A DNA stretch of 64,000 nucleotides, from contig SVPP01000007.1 of NCBI GenBank assembly GCA_015065765.1, positions 47,301 to 111,300 on the forward strand, written 5' to 3'. Under the pieces are notes generated by a model that was given only the letters and a program-made list of their open reading frames with translations, was not told the origin of the DNA and did no database searches. Each line of letters begins with the position of its first letter. Position 1 is the stretch's first letter. The position numbers were made by a program, and so were the translations under genes. This document shows, piece by piece, positions 42,923 to 49,990 of the stretch. The DNA is from Oscillospiraceae bacterium (GTDB lineage: Bacteria; Bacillota; Clostridia; Oscillospirales; Acutalibacteraceae).

Positions 42923-43963
42923 ATGAAAAGCAGTCCATATTCTCCCGATTTATTTATGGGTGAAATTTACGATAAAGTCTGTGCAAAGCCTTATGAAAAT
43001 ATAAATACAGCTGAGGATGCTTTAAAGGCAGGGGAAGAAATACGCAGAAAGGCTGAAAAGGTGTTTGGTCTTGACAGAATTCCTGATAAAATCTCGGATT
43101 ACAAACTTGTTTCTGCAGGAAAAGCTCTTGATTATCCTGAATACACTCTGCAAAAATATTCTGTGGAAATATGTAAAGGACTTGAATCTCTTATATATAT
43201 TCTTACCCCGAAAGAATTGAAAGAAAATGCTTCGGGAGTTGTGGCACTTTGCGGTCATGGCTATGGAGTAAGACAAATTCTTAAGATTTCAAAAAGAGGA
43301 AACAAGAAAAGTTTTAATTATTTTGATAATTATCAGAAAAATTTTGCGGTGGAACTTGCAAAAAGAGGTTGTGTCGTAATTGCCCCTGAGCTTTTCGGCT
43401 TTGGTGAAGCAAGGTTAAAAAAAGATTTAATCAAACCTTTTTATATCAGTTCCTGTGATGAACTTTCTCATCACCTTCTGCCCTACGGATTTACTGTGGC
43501 ATCAATGCGTATTTACCAAGCGATTGTGTGTGCGGAAATACTGCTGAAACAGAAAAATATTGACAAAGAAAAGCTTTCATGTATGGGAATTTCAGGAGGG
43601 GGACTGACAGCACTGTATGCCTCTGTCCTTGATGAGAGATTCAGAAAAACAGTTGTCAGCGGTTACGTCAACACTTTTCGTGACAGTATTCTTTCTCTCT
43701 GGCACTGTCCTGATAATTATATCCCCGGTATTCTTGAAATCGGTGAAATATATGATTTTGCATCGTCCATTGCTCCGAGGGAATTGTTAATTGAATCAGG
43801 CAAAAAGGATAAACTTTTCCCCGTAGATGCAAGCATGAAGGCGCATGAAAATATAAAACGCGTTTATTCATTGATCGGTGCAGAAGACAAACTGCACATA
43901 GATATTTTTAACGGCAAACACTCTGTAAGCGGAAGAAAAGCCTTTGACTTTCTGGCGGAATAA
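42923..43963 (+). CDS. Alpha/beta hydrolase (Abhydrolase_7/acetyl esterase-like)
   Basis: A 346-residue alpha/beta hydrolase, cytosolic. The nucleophile elbow is SCMGISGGGLTALYAS (Ser in GISGG, about residue 219); candidate Asp is in LIESGKKDKLFP and His in FNGKHSVSG. VALCGHGYGVRQ likely forms the oxyanion region. The family contains dienelactone-hydrolase-like and acetyl-xylan-esterase-like enzymes. At the end of the operon it may remove an acyl group or hydrolyse a lactone from the glycoside. CGAGGTG precedes the ATG. Confidence 0.75.
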   Translation: MKSSPYSPDLFMGEIYDKVCAKPYENINTAEDALKAGEEIRRKAEKVFGLDRIPDKISDYKLVSAGKALDYPEYTLQKYSVEICKGLESLIYILTPKELKENASGVVALCGHGYGVRQILKISKRGNKKSFNYFDNYQKNFAVELAKRGCVVIAPELFGFGEARLKKDLIKPFYISSCDELSHHLLPYGFTVASMRIYQAIVCAEILLKQKNIDKEKLSCMGISGGGLTALYASVLDERFRKTVVSGYVNTFRDSILSLWHCPDNYIPGILEIGEIYDFASSIAPRELLIESGKKDKLFPVDASMKAHENIKRVYSLIGAEDKLHIDIFNGKHSVSGRKAFDFLAE

Positions 43964-43965
43964 AT

Positions 43966-44006
43966 AACGACAGCCCGTAGATTCCACGGGCTGTCGTTGC
44001 TTGTTT
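43966..44006. terminator. Terminator of the eight-gene operon
   Basis: ACGACAGCCCGT and ACGGGCTGTCGT form a perfect 12-bp stem with a seven-base loop, followed by TGCTTGTTT, four bases after the hydrolase stop. It also faces the convergent XRE gene. Confidence 0.8.
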
Positions 44007-44054
44007 ATAGCTTCTGAAAATTTTACCATTCAAGACTAAAAGCAAAAGAGCTTT

Positions 44055-44456
44055 TCACAGATTGTCCTCAATAAAATTTTCAAGGTGAACCGGACTGAGC
44101 TGTATTCTGTTGCAGGTATTAACAAATTTTACTGCTTTGGTTTCGTCCGTAAATACATCGGGAACAGATTTGATCAATTTGTTGTTTTCAAAAACTTTGA
44201 TGCCGTAGGTAATATATGATTTGTTGTCATTTTGTTCTACTATGTATAAATAATCGTTAAAAAGGGCGCTGATAGTCAGGTGAGTATATTCAGTAATCCT
44301 CTTAAGCGTTTCCAGTCTTGGTGAAAATCTGCCTCTTTCAAGCAGACTTACGGTTTCTGAACTGATGTCGCAATGCTCAGCAAATTCTTCCTGTGTTTCG
44401 TTCATCAGGAGTCGTAATGACTTTATTCTTTCTCCTAAATTTTTCACTTCATTCAT
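44055..44456 (-). CDS. XRE-family transcriptional regulator
   Basis: A 133-residue protein with an N-terminal Cro/CI-type helix-turn-helix (LGERIKSLRLLMNETQEEFA, CDISSETVSLLERGRFSP, about residues 7-50) and a C-terminal domain of 75 residues without recognised motif. AAAGGAG stands before the chosen ATG; 19 earlier codons have no site. It lies next to the eight-gene operon but on the opposite strand and may regulate it; this is only proximity. Confidence 0.85.
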   Translation of the reverse strand: MNEVKNLGERIKSLRLLMNETQEEFAEHCDISSETVSLLERGRFSPRLETLKRITEYTHLTISALFNDYLYIVEQNDNKSYITYGIKVFENNKLIKSVPDVFTDETKAVKFVNTCNRIQLSPVHLENFIEDNL

Positions 44457-44606
44457 TTTTTTGCTCTCCTTTGAATTGTATCCTGAAAATAATAAATCCT
44501 CAGATAATTGCAATCCACGGAAGAACTTTGGAATTTATACAAAAAACCAAAAGTGTACGAGTTTTTTGCAAAAACGTAAACGATTTCAATATAGCGAGTT
44601 ATAAAG

Positions 44607-44639
44607 AACATCACCTCGGCGAAAGACCAAAGTGATGTT
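44607..44639 (-). terminator. Likely terminator of the LytTR gene
   Basis: AACATCAC and GTGATGTT pair around a 17-base loop, just past the stop of the minus-strand LytTR gene. The minus-strand T-tract is weak. Confidence 0.45.
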
Positions 44640-44656
44640 GTTTGTTGTGGGTTATT

Positions 44657-45160
44657 TTATTGTTCGCAGAACTTCAAAAAAGCCTTTTTGAACGCACCGA
44701 TTTTACGCGAAGAAGTGTAAACTGAATATTTCTGCTTGTCGAATTTTATTTTCACAAATTCTTTTGTAATTTCATCAACGTAATTCAGATTAACTATGAA
44801 GCTGTGGTGGGGTTGGGCAAAGGTTTTAATATCAAGCATCTCCTTCCAATGCTCTAACCGGTGGTTTGTTTCAATTCTTCCGTGTGTGAGATAAAGAACA
44901 GATTTTCTGTTTTCTATTGCTATATAAAGAATTTCATGGGGATAAACCTTGCGGACATCCTTGTTGCATGTTTGTACAATTATTGCTGAATTACAACAAT
45001 ACTTTTTGCAGGTGCTGTCTTCGTTACACAAACTGATGCAAAACTTCTCACAGCCGCAACATTCAAGCAGATTATATTTAATATTGTTATCTTCCATAAA
45101 TTCGATCATTTTTGCTTTCGCTTCATCTTTAACAATCTCGTCACATACTACCGAATCCAT
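44657..45160 (-). CDS. LytTR DNA-binding protein with an N-terminal Cys-rich domain
   Basis: A 167-residue regulator. Residues about 65-165 form a LytTR DNA-binding domain (VYPHEILYIAIENRKSVLYL, FAQPHHSFIVNLNYVDEI). The preceding 25 residues contain eight Cys between positions 34 and 56 (CCGC, then C41, C45, C51, and CC at 55-56), plus C6 and C65. Most small LytTR proteins have no such domain; it could bind iron-sulfur, zinc or sense redox state. There is no receiver domain and no adjacent histidine kinase. The target is unknown. Confidence 0.8.
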   Translation of the reverse strand: MDSVVCDEIVKDEAKAKMIEFMEDNNIKYNLLECCGCEKFCISLCNEDSTCKKYCCNSAIIVQTCNKDVRKVYPHEILYIAIENRKSVLYLTHGRIETNHRLEHWKEMLDIKTFAQPHHSFIVNLNYVDEITKEFVKIKFDKQKYSVYTSSRKIGAFKKAFLKFCEQ

Positions 45161-45349
45161 AAAATTACCGTCCTTATATACAAAAAACTTCTGTATATAA
45201 ATGTAAGGAAAGTCAAAAAGTTACGCAAAAACTAAAACTTTCTATGTTTTCGACAAATACTGACTGATTAAACTGTGCAGAATTACAACGCAAAATCAAA
45301 AAATTCAACATTGTTTTTACATATAAGAAAATACGCTGAGAAAACTCTT

Positions 45350-45378
45350 TTGACAATATTTTCCATAACTGTTATAAT
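45350..45378 (+). promoter_or_regulatory. Consensus promoter of the second ECF sigma operon
   Basis: TTGACA and TATAAT with a 17-base spacer, 41 bases before the TTG start of the sigma gene. Confidence 0.8.
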
Positions 45379-45418
45379 CAACTATATATAAATTATTGAC
45401 GAAAAGGATTGATACGGG

Positions 45419-45967
45419 TTGATAAGTGCCGAAAAAGCAAGTGAAATTGCGGCTTTATACTATGATGACGTATATCGTCTTTGCTTGTCAAGGCTTGGAA
45501 GAGAAGCGGATGCCGCTGATGTTACACAAGAGGTTTTTCTTTTCTTTCAGGAGAAATACAGTGATCTTGAAGATAATTTTATTAAGGCATGGCTCTTTTC
45601 TGTTGCCAACAATAAAATAAAAGAAGAATTCAGGCACATTGCCAAGAGGGAAAAGGAGCTTATTTTCGGTACGATATCTGAAACACAGACAAGCACGGAT
45701 ATTCTATTTGAGCTGGAAGAGGATAATAAAATAACCGATGAAGAACTTGAAGAAAAGAAAAAGAGTATCCTTTCTTCGCTGACAGAAAAAGAGCTTGAGC
45801 TTTTTGAAATGGTTTATATGAAGCATATGGAATACGCGGAGCTTGCAAAGGAATTAGATATTTCCGAGCATGCCGTAAGGTCAAGAGTTTACAGGCTCAG
45901 AGTTAAAATTAAGGAAAGAGCTTCATTTATGTTTATGGCTCTCCTGCTGCTTACTATGAAATTATAA
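45419..45967 (+). CDS. ECF-type RNA polymerase sigma factor
   Basis: A 182-residue sigma factor. Region 2: READAADVTQEVFLFFQEKY (about residues 27-46) and IKAWLFSVANNKIKEEFR; region 4: HMEYAELAKELDISEHAVRS near the C-terminus, which ends in a short hydrophobic tail (FMFMALLLLTMKL) unusual for a sigma factor and possibly a membrane contact. The start is TTG with AAAGGA about ten bases upstream. It is followed by a membrane anti-sigma-like gene. Full length. Confidence 0.9.
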   Translation: MISAEKASEIAALYYDDVYRLCLSRLGREADAADVTQEVFLFFQEKYSDLEDNFIKAWLFSVANNKIKEEFRHIAKREKELIFGTISETQTSTDILFELEEDNKITDEELEEKKKSILSSLTEKELELFEMVYMKHMEYAELAKELDISEHAVRSRVYRLRVKIKERASFMFMALLLLTMKL

Positions 45968-46078
45968 ATTTTTTGTAAAAATCAAAAAATTTTGCGTGAC
46001 AAAACACGATTCCCTTCATATATCTGTGAAGGGAGGTACTATATTTATCTAAAATAAAAAACGGAGGTGAACAAATCC

Positions 46079-46882
46079 GTGGAAAACGAACGCGATACAG
46101 CCACTGAAAAACAGACCTTGAAGGACAAGCTTATGGCGATAATTCTGCTTGAAACTGCAAAGGACTATAAAGAAATGGACAGTGATCTGGTAACGGAATG
46201 CGTCGATTTTCTTATGGAACTGGAAGGAAAAGAAAGGTTAAGTAGAAAAGAAATTGAACAGAGAGTAAATGATATACCGTTCAAGGGCAGGGTAACTGCA
46301 CTCAGCTCTTATGCTAAGAGGAGAATAAGAGCAAAACGACTTGCAATTATCGCTGCAGTTCTTGCGGTGATTATCGCACTCTTTGGTATGTTTGCAATTG
46401 CATCGGGCAATACGTTGGATGAAATTTTCAGGGAAATCGGTAGTTATCTTTGGGAAATGTCTGACGGCAGCTCGATTGAATATAATGATATAACATTTAT
46501 TAAAGCCGATGAAACCAAGAAGTATTCTTCTTTTGAAGAACTTGCAGAAAGCGAAGAAATTGATATTCTGTATCCTACTTGGTTACCGGATAACGAAAAG
46601 ATTGTCGAAGTTTGGTGTCTGAATGAAAATGATTCAGAGAGATATGTAATGTATTGTAATATACCTGAACATAATGTTGAGGTGACAATGGACAGTGGTT
46701 TATCAGAAAAAGCAAAGTCGAATTGTTTACGAAAAGAAATAGCAGGTCATTTAGTATATTATGAAAAGAATTTACGATTTGTACAGGCAAATTTCGTTTA
46801 TGAAAACAATTTATATTTAGTGACTTCAGATACCGAGGATAATCTTTTCAGAATTATTGAAAATCTGAAGGAGATTAATTAA
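46079..46882 (+). CDS. Membrane anti-sigma-like protein with C-terminal DUF4367-like domain
   Basis: A 267-residue protein: an N-terminal cytosolic domain with KEMDSDLVTECVDFLMELEG (about residues 33-52), a membrane helix near residues 88-110 (LAIIAAVLAVIIALFGMFAI) and an extracellular C-terminal domain (IDILYPTWLPDNEKIVEVWC...) resembling DUF4367. This is the design of anti-sigma factors that sense the envelope. I start at a GTG 11 bases after GGAGG; a GTG four codons earlier overlaps that site. It is cotranscribed with the sigma gene upstream and the small secreted gene downstream. Confidence 0.75.
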   Translation: MENERDTATEKQTLKDKLMAIILLETAKDYKEMDSDLVTECVDFLMELEGKERLSRKEIEQRVNDIPFKGRVTALSSYAKRRIRAKRLAIIAAVLAVIIALFGMFAIASGNTLDEIFREIGSYLWEMSDGSSIEYNDITFIKADETKKYSSFEELAESEEIDILYPTWLPDNEKIVEVWCLNENDSERYVMYCNIPEHNVEVTMDSGLSEKAKSNCLRKEIAGHLVYYEKNLRFVQANFVYENNLYLVTSDTEDNLFRIIENLKEIN

Positions 46883-46884
46883 AA

Positions 46885-47280
46885 ATGAAAAAAATCATTG
46901 CACTTGTTATGGTGATTGTTTCTATATTTTCCGTAATATCAATGTCAGCTTATGCTGAGGATAAAAGCGAAAATACCGTTACTGTTATTGTAAATGAAGT
47001 TGAATTTATTTTTGATGCGGACACAACGGAAGAATTCCGTGATAAATTTATAGCTGATTATTTTAATGTAGATAATGGTGATACATCTGCTTACGGACTT
47101 ACATGTACCCTTTTTGGCCATAAGTATGAGGAATCAATTGTTACTGCTATAATTCATAAAGATAAGGCAACGGACCCCAGATGTCTGCGCCAGACATATA
47201 AAATGGAAGCATGCACAAGATGTACATATGCTCAAAAAACTTTGATTAGTCAAGTGTATATCAGTTGTTGTGAAGAATAA
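46885..47280 (+). CDS. Small secreted Cys-containing protein
   Basis: A 131-residue exported protein with a signal peptide (residues 1-24, cleavage near SAYA) and a mature part with five or six Cys (LTCTLFGHKYE, DPRCLRQ, ACTRCTYAQ, SCCEE). The ACTRCTYA block resembles the Cys-x2-Cys units of the large surface protein at the end of the window. It follows the anti-sigma gene by two bases and may be the sensed or exported partner. Function unknown. Confidence 0.65.
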   Translation: MKKIIALVMVIVSIFSVISMSAYAEDKSENTVTVIVNEVEFIFDADTTEEFRDKFIADYFNVDNGDTSAYGLTCTLFGHKYEESIVTAIIHKDKATDPRCLRQTYKMEACTRCTYAQKTLISQVYISCCEE

Positions 47281-47339
47281 TTTTATAATTACCAATGTAA
47301 TGTAATATACATCGGTAAATACCTTTCGGGTGTGAGAAA

Positions 47340-47825
47340 ATGACAGAGAAATTAACAGTCAGCCTTTTCGGCCACAGAACAATTGAAGATGCACAGCCCG
47401 TCGAGCAAAAGCTCTATGAGCTTCTCCGTATAATAATGTGTGGGAACAGTGAAGTTGAGTTTCTTGTGGGAAGAAACGGAGAGTTTGACCTGATGGCTGC
47501 ATCTGTTATCAGAAGGCTGAAAAAAGAAACTTACTCTGAAAATGTTTTTCTCACACTCGTTATGCCTTACGAAACCGCCGAGCTGCGAAACAACATCGGG
47601 GCTTTTGAAAATTATTATGATTCCATAGAAATCTGTGAAGCCTGTAGTGAAAAGAATTTTAAAAATGCTTTCACCATAAGGAACAGAGATATGGTTGATA
47701 GGTCAGACCTGGTTGTTGTTTATGTGAAAAATAATTCAGGCGGTGCATACAGGACGTTGAAGTATGCAGAGAAAAACGAAAAACGTATTGTAAATCTTTT
47801 TCACACCCGAAACGAACAACTGTAA
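47340..47825 (+). CDS. SLOG-domain (DUF1273-like) protein
   Basis: A 161-residue soluble protein with LTVSLFGHRTIEDAQPVEQ at the N-terminus, FLVGRNGEFDLMAASVIRRL (about 41-60) and a C-terminal SGGAYRTLKYAEK. This is the pattern of small SLOG proteins of the YspA/DUF1273 group, proposed to bind nucleotide-derived ligands, some linked to defence or signalling. It follows the second sigma operon after a 60-base gap without terminator. Role unknown. Confidence 0.65.
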   Translation: MTEKLTVSLFGHRTIEDAQPVEQKLYELLRIIMCGNSEVEFLVGRNGEFDLMAASVIRRLKKETYSENVFLTLVMPYETAELRNNIGAFENYYDSIEICEACSEKNFKNAFTIRNRDMVDRSDLVVVYVKNNSGGAYRTLKYAEKNEKRIVNLFHTRNEQL

Positions 47826-47874
47826 AAACTCAGACATTACAAAAGACAGAAACAACCCAAAACAACAAAAAACA

Positions 47875-47925
47875 ATAAAAATGCAGAAGAAGCGAACCAA
47901 AACTTCTTCTGCATTTTGCATTCTG
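47875..47925 (+). terminator. Terminator after the SLOG gene
   Basis: AAAATGCAGAAGAAG and CTTCTTCTGCATTTT form a perfect 15-bp stem with a ten-base loop. Confidence 0.85.
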
Positions 47926-48013
47926 TTTTCTTCACTGAGCTTTTAAGCTCTTTTTCGTGACAAACCCTGAAATTCTACATATATAATTAAATATAAAACT
48001 TAAGGGTGATTTT

Positions 48014-48220
48014 TTGAAAGAGTATAAAAGATGTCTTGATATGGTAAGAATACACCTGCAAGACGAAACCGTCCAACTCAATAACGAAACATTAGACAAG
48101 CTTGTTAATAATGAGCTTCAAAAATCCGCAAACGAAATGGATAAATCTTTAATTGACCTTTGCCTTAATGCCCTCGTTGCATACAGAGCATATGAGGCAG
48201 AAAGTAAAAAGAACATGTAG
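48014..48220 (+). CDS. Orphan protein resembling anti-sigma N-terminal domains, 68 aa
   Basis: A 68-residue helical protein starting with TTG five bases after AAGGGTGA. NEMDKSLIDLCLNALVAY matches the motif in the two membrane anti-sigma-like proteins of this window (near 7.6 and 46.2 kb), but there is no membrane helix and no extracellular domain, and no sigma gene is adjacent. It may be a free anti-sigma, an anti-anti-sigma decoy, or a truncated gene. Confidence 0.55.
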   Translation: MKEYKRCLDMVRIHLQDETVQLNNETLDKLVNNELQKSANEMDKSLIDLCLNALVAYRAYEAESKKNM

Positions 48221-48290
48221 TTTTGAGGAACAGATATAGTCGTTAATTTTCGTAAAGATGCTTACAATAGAAAAAACATAGCAATATATT

Positions 48291-48406
48291 TGCCTTACGG
48301 CAAACCGTCGCACATGGCAGGGAGTTCGAATCTCCTCAAATCAGAACAAAAAAACAAGACACCCACAAAAGTAGATGTCTTGTTTTGGTGATCCATCGGA
48401 GATTCG
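48291..48406. repeat. Degenerate duplicate of the tRNA-Lys 3' end and flank, copy 1
   Basis: Runs from TGCCTTACGGCAAACCG through a T-arm-like GGAGTTCGAATCTCC on the plus strand, a terminator hairpin, and the last 21 bases of tRNA-Lys (minus strand) before diverging. Differs from copy 2 by a few substitutions and a one-base indel. Confidence 0.7.
48351..48386 (-). terminator. Terminator hairpin, duplicate copy
   Basis: AAAACAAGACA and TGTCTTGTTTT pair around a 14-base loop; copy of the hairpin that follows tRNA-Lys. Confidence 0.6.
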
Positions 48407-48451
48407 GCAGCTATGCTGCCGCATAAGTCCTATTATAATGCCGTGCTCCTC

Positions 48452-48566
48452 TGCCTTACGGCAAACCGTCGCACATGGCACGAGTTCGAATCTCCTCAAA
48501 ATATAACAAAAAAACAAGACACCCACAAAAGTGGATGTCTTGTTTTGGTGATCCATCGGAGATTCG
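48452..48566. repeat. Degenerate duplicate, copy 2, joined to the intact tRNA-Lys
   Basis: Same block as 48291-48406, offset by 160-161 bases; here the tRNA part continues into a complete tRNA-Lys gene. Confidence 0.7.
48511..48545 (-). terminator. Terminator of tRNA-Lys
   Basis: On the minus strand the tRNA 3' CCA is followed directly by AAAACAAGACA ... TGTCTTGTTTTTTT, a strong hairpin with a T-tract. Confidence 0.8.
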
Positions 48567-48621
48567 AACTCCGGACACCTTGATTAAAAGTCAAGTGCTC
48601 TGCCGGCTGAGCTAATGGATC
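48546..48621 (-). tRNA. tRNA-Lys (anticodon TTT)
   Basis: The minus strand reads GATCCATTAGCTCAGCCGGC for the acceptor and D arm, an anticodon loop CTTTTAA with anticodon TTT, a T-arm with GTTCGAATC, and an acceptor closing with GATGGATC followed by an encoded CCA. Length 76 bases; all arms pair. Confidence 0.95.
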
Positions 48622-48781
48622 GTGTTTTCGCTGGATACCTTGATATTATATAGTGTTTTTTGAAATCTGTCAAGGTTTTTTTGTAAAAATTTCTTCAACT
48701 CTTAAATTTTTATCATTTTGACATATTTTATTCCTTTTGAGAGAAACTATTTATGATATTTTTTGAAAAAGGAGCAGTCAG

Positions 48782-49453
48782 ATGGCAGTAATTCTTATAA
48801 GAACTCTTGTGCTTTATGTGATAGTTATACTTGTTGTAAGACTTATGGGAAAGAGACAAATCGGTCAGCTGCAGCCAACTGAGCTGGTCGTTACGATTCT
48901 TTTATCCGAGGTTGCATCAATGCCGCTTGAGGATAATGACATTCCGCTGATAAATTCTGTTTTTTCAGTTTTGCTGCTTGCAAGCCTTGAAATAATTTCT
49001 TCTGCGATTGCTCTGAAAAGCGGAAAATACAGACGTGCTGTTGAAGGTAATGCCGTATTTATAATAAAAGAGGGAAAACTTGATGTAAAAGCAATCAAAA
49101 AACTTCGATATTCTATGGATGATCTTATGGAGAGCCTGAGACAAAAAGATATTTTTGATGTAAGTGATGTGGAATATGCAGTTGTGGAAACAAGCGGAAA
49201 TCTGAGCGTTATGCTGAAAGCTGATAAAATTCCGCTGACCTTGAAATCAATAGGTGAATCTGCTGAGGAAAAAGGAATACCTGCTGTTGTGATTTCTGAC
49301 GGAAAATATATTTACTCGAATTTTTCTCTTTGCAGAACAAGTAAAGATAAAATTGATAAAATTCTTTCTGGAGAAAAAATTTCCGTTGACAGAATAATGC
49401 TGATGACTCTTGATAAAAAAGGAAACAAATATATAATTACGAGGGACGGATAA
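48782..49453 (+). CDS. DUF421 (YetF-like) membrane protein
   Basis: A 223-residue protein with three N-terminal membrane helices (VILIRTLVLYVIVILVVRLM, then LQPTELVVTILLSEVASMPL) and a cytosolic domain of two DUF421 repeats (YSMDDLMESLRQKDIFDVSD, VEYAVVETSGNLSVMLK). YetF-like proteins are widespread in spore-formers, some linked to sporulation or germination; the activity is unknown. AAAGGAG precedes the ATG. It is followed by a DUF4363 gene, a frequent companion. Confidence 0.9.
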   Translation: MAVILIRTLVLYVIVILVVRLMGKRQIGQLQPTELVVTILLSEVASMPLEDNDIPLINSVFSVLLLASLEIISSAIALKSGKYRRAVEGNAVFIIKEGKLDVKAIKKLRYSMDDLMESLRQKDIFDVSDVEYAVVETSGNLSVMLKADKIPLTLKSIGESAEEKGIPAVVISDGKYIYSNFSLCRTSKDKIDKILSGEKISVDRIMLMTLDKKGNKYIITRDG

Positions 49454-49454
49454 A

Positions 49455-49829
49455 ATGAAGAGGTTTTTTATTTCACTGGCACTTCTTGCGGTTATAGTTT
49501 CGGGAACTGCATTTACAAGCTTTACTGCAGGAAAAAAACTTGAGGAGTCGGGAAAAGCCATCCTTATGTGTACTGAAAAAGAAGAAAATGAAAATATGGA
49601 TTCTCTGAAAATCAAAGAAGCAATCAGAGTATGGGAGAAAAACAGAAAATTTCTTTTTGCTGTTACTTTTCATGATGATTTTTCTGAGATAGAAGAAAAA
49701 ATCACTGAGCTTGAATTTTATTCTTTTAAGCCGGATTTCAATAAAAGCTCAAAAATCAGTTATGAAACAGGAATGTTGCTGAAGAGTCTTGCAGAGGATT
49801 TTTATGTCACTCTTGAAAACATATTTTAG
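49455..49829 (+). CDS. DUF4363 family protein
   Basis: A 124-residue exported or anchored protein: an N-terminal hydrophobic segment (residues 4-24) and a helical domain (IKEAIRVWEKNRKFLFAVTF) characteristic of DUF4363, usually encoded next to DUF421 genes in Clostridia. The start lies one base after the DUF421 stop. The pair probably acts together at the membrane; function unknown. Confidence 0.8.
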   Translation: MKRFFISLALLAVIVSGTAFTSFTAGKKLEESGKAILMCTEKEENENMDSLKIKEAIRVWEKNRKFLFAVTFHDDFSEIEEKITELEFYSFKPDFNKSSKISYETGMLLKSLAEDFYVTLENIF

Positions 49830-49843
49830 TATTAAATATTAAG

Positions 49844-49872
49844 TTGATTTTTACGGATGTTTGTGCTATACT
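49844..49872 (+). promoter_or_regulatory. Promoter of the capsule operon
   Basis: TTGATT and TATACT with a 17-base spacer, about 118 bases before the first capsule start codon, leaving a leader of around 110 bases. Confidence 0.65.
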
Positions 49873-49990
49873 TAATAAGTACAATTGTGCCTTGAAAAAA
49901 GGGTGCATCAGAATTTGTGTCTTAGAATTCCTTAAAAGAATTTTAAACCTTGTTTTGCAAATATGTTTTGTTGAAAGGAAGAAAAAACTG

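Larger units (their letters stand above)
48221..48545. other. Non-coding region with duplicated tRNA-end fragments
   Basis: No gene is visible here. The region contains two imperfect copies of a block of about 115 bases, each ending in the 3' end of tRNA-Lys and its terminator, and a GGCAGCTATGCTGCC hairpin (48406-48420) between them. Confidence 0.6.

Noticed and set aside
48407..48455. A second tRNA on the minus strand ending in the duplicated tRNA-Lys 3' end
   Set aside because: Only the last 21 bases match; the rest cannot form D, anticodon and T arms.
49844..49990. A longer N-terminus of the chain-length regulator
   Set aside because: The added 49 codons coincide with a TTGATT-17-TATACT promoter and leader, and the inner ATG has a proper ribosome binding site.
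49873..49990. A riboswitch in the capsule leader
   Set aside because: The leader of about 110 bases has no recognised aptamer core or terminator-antiterminator pair.
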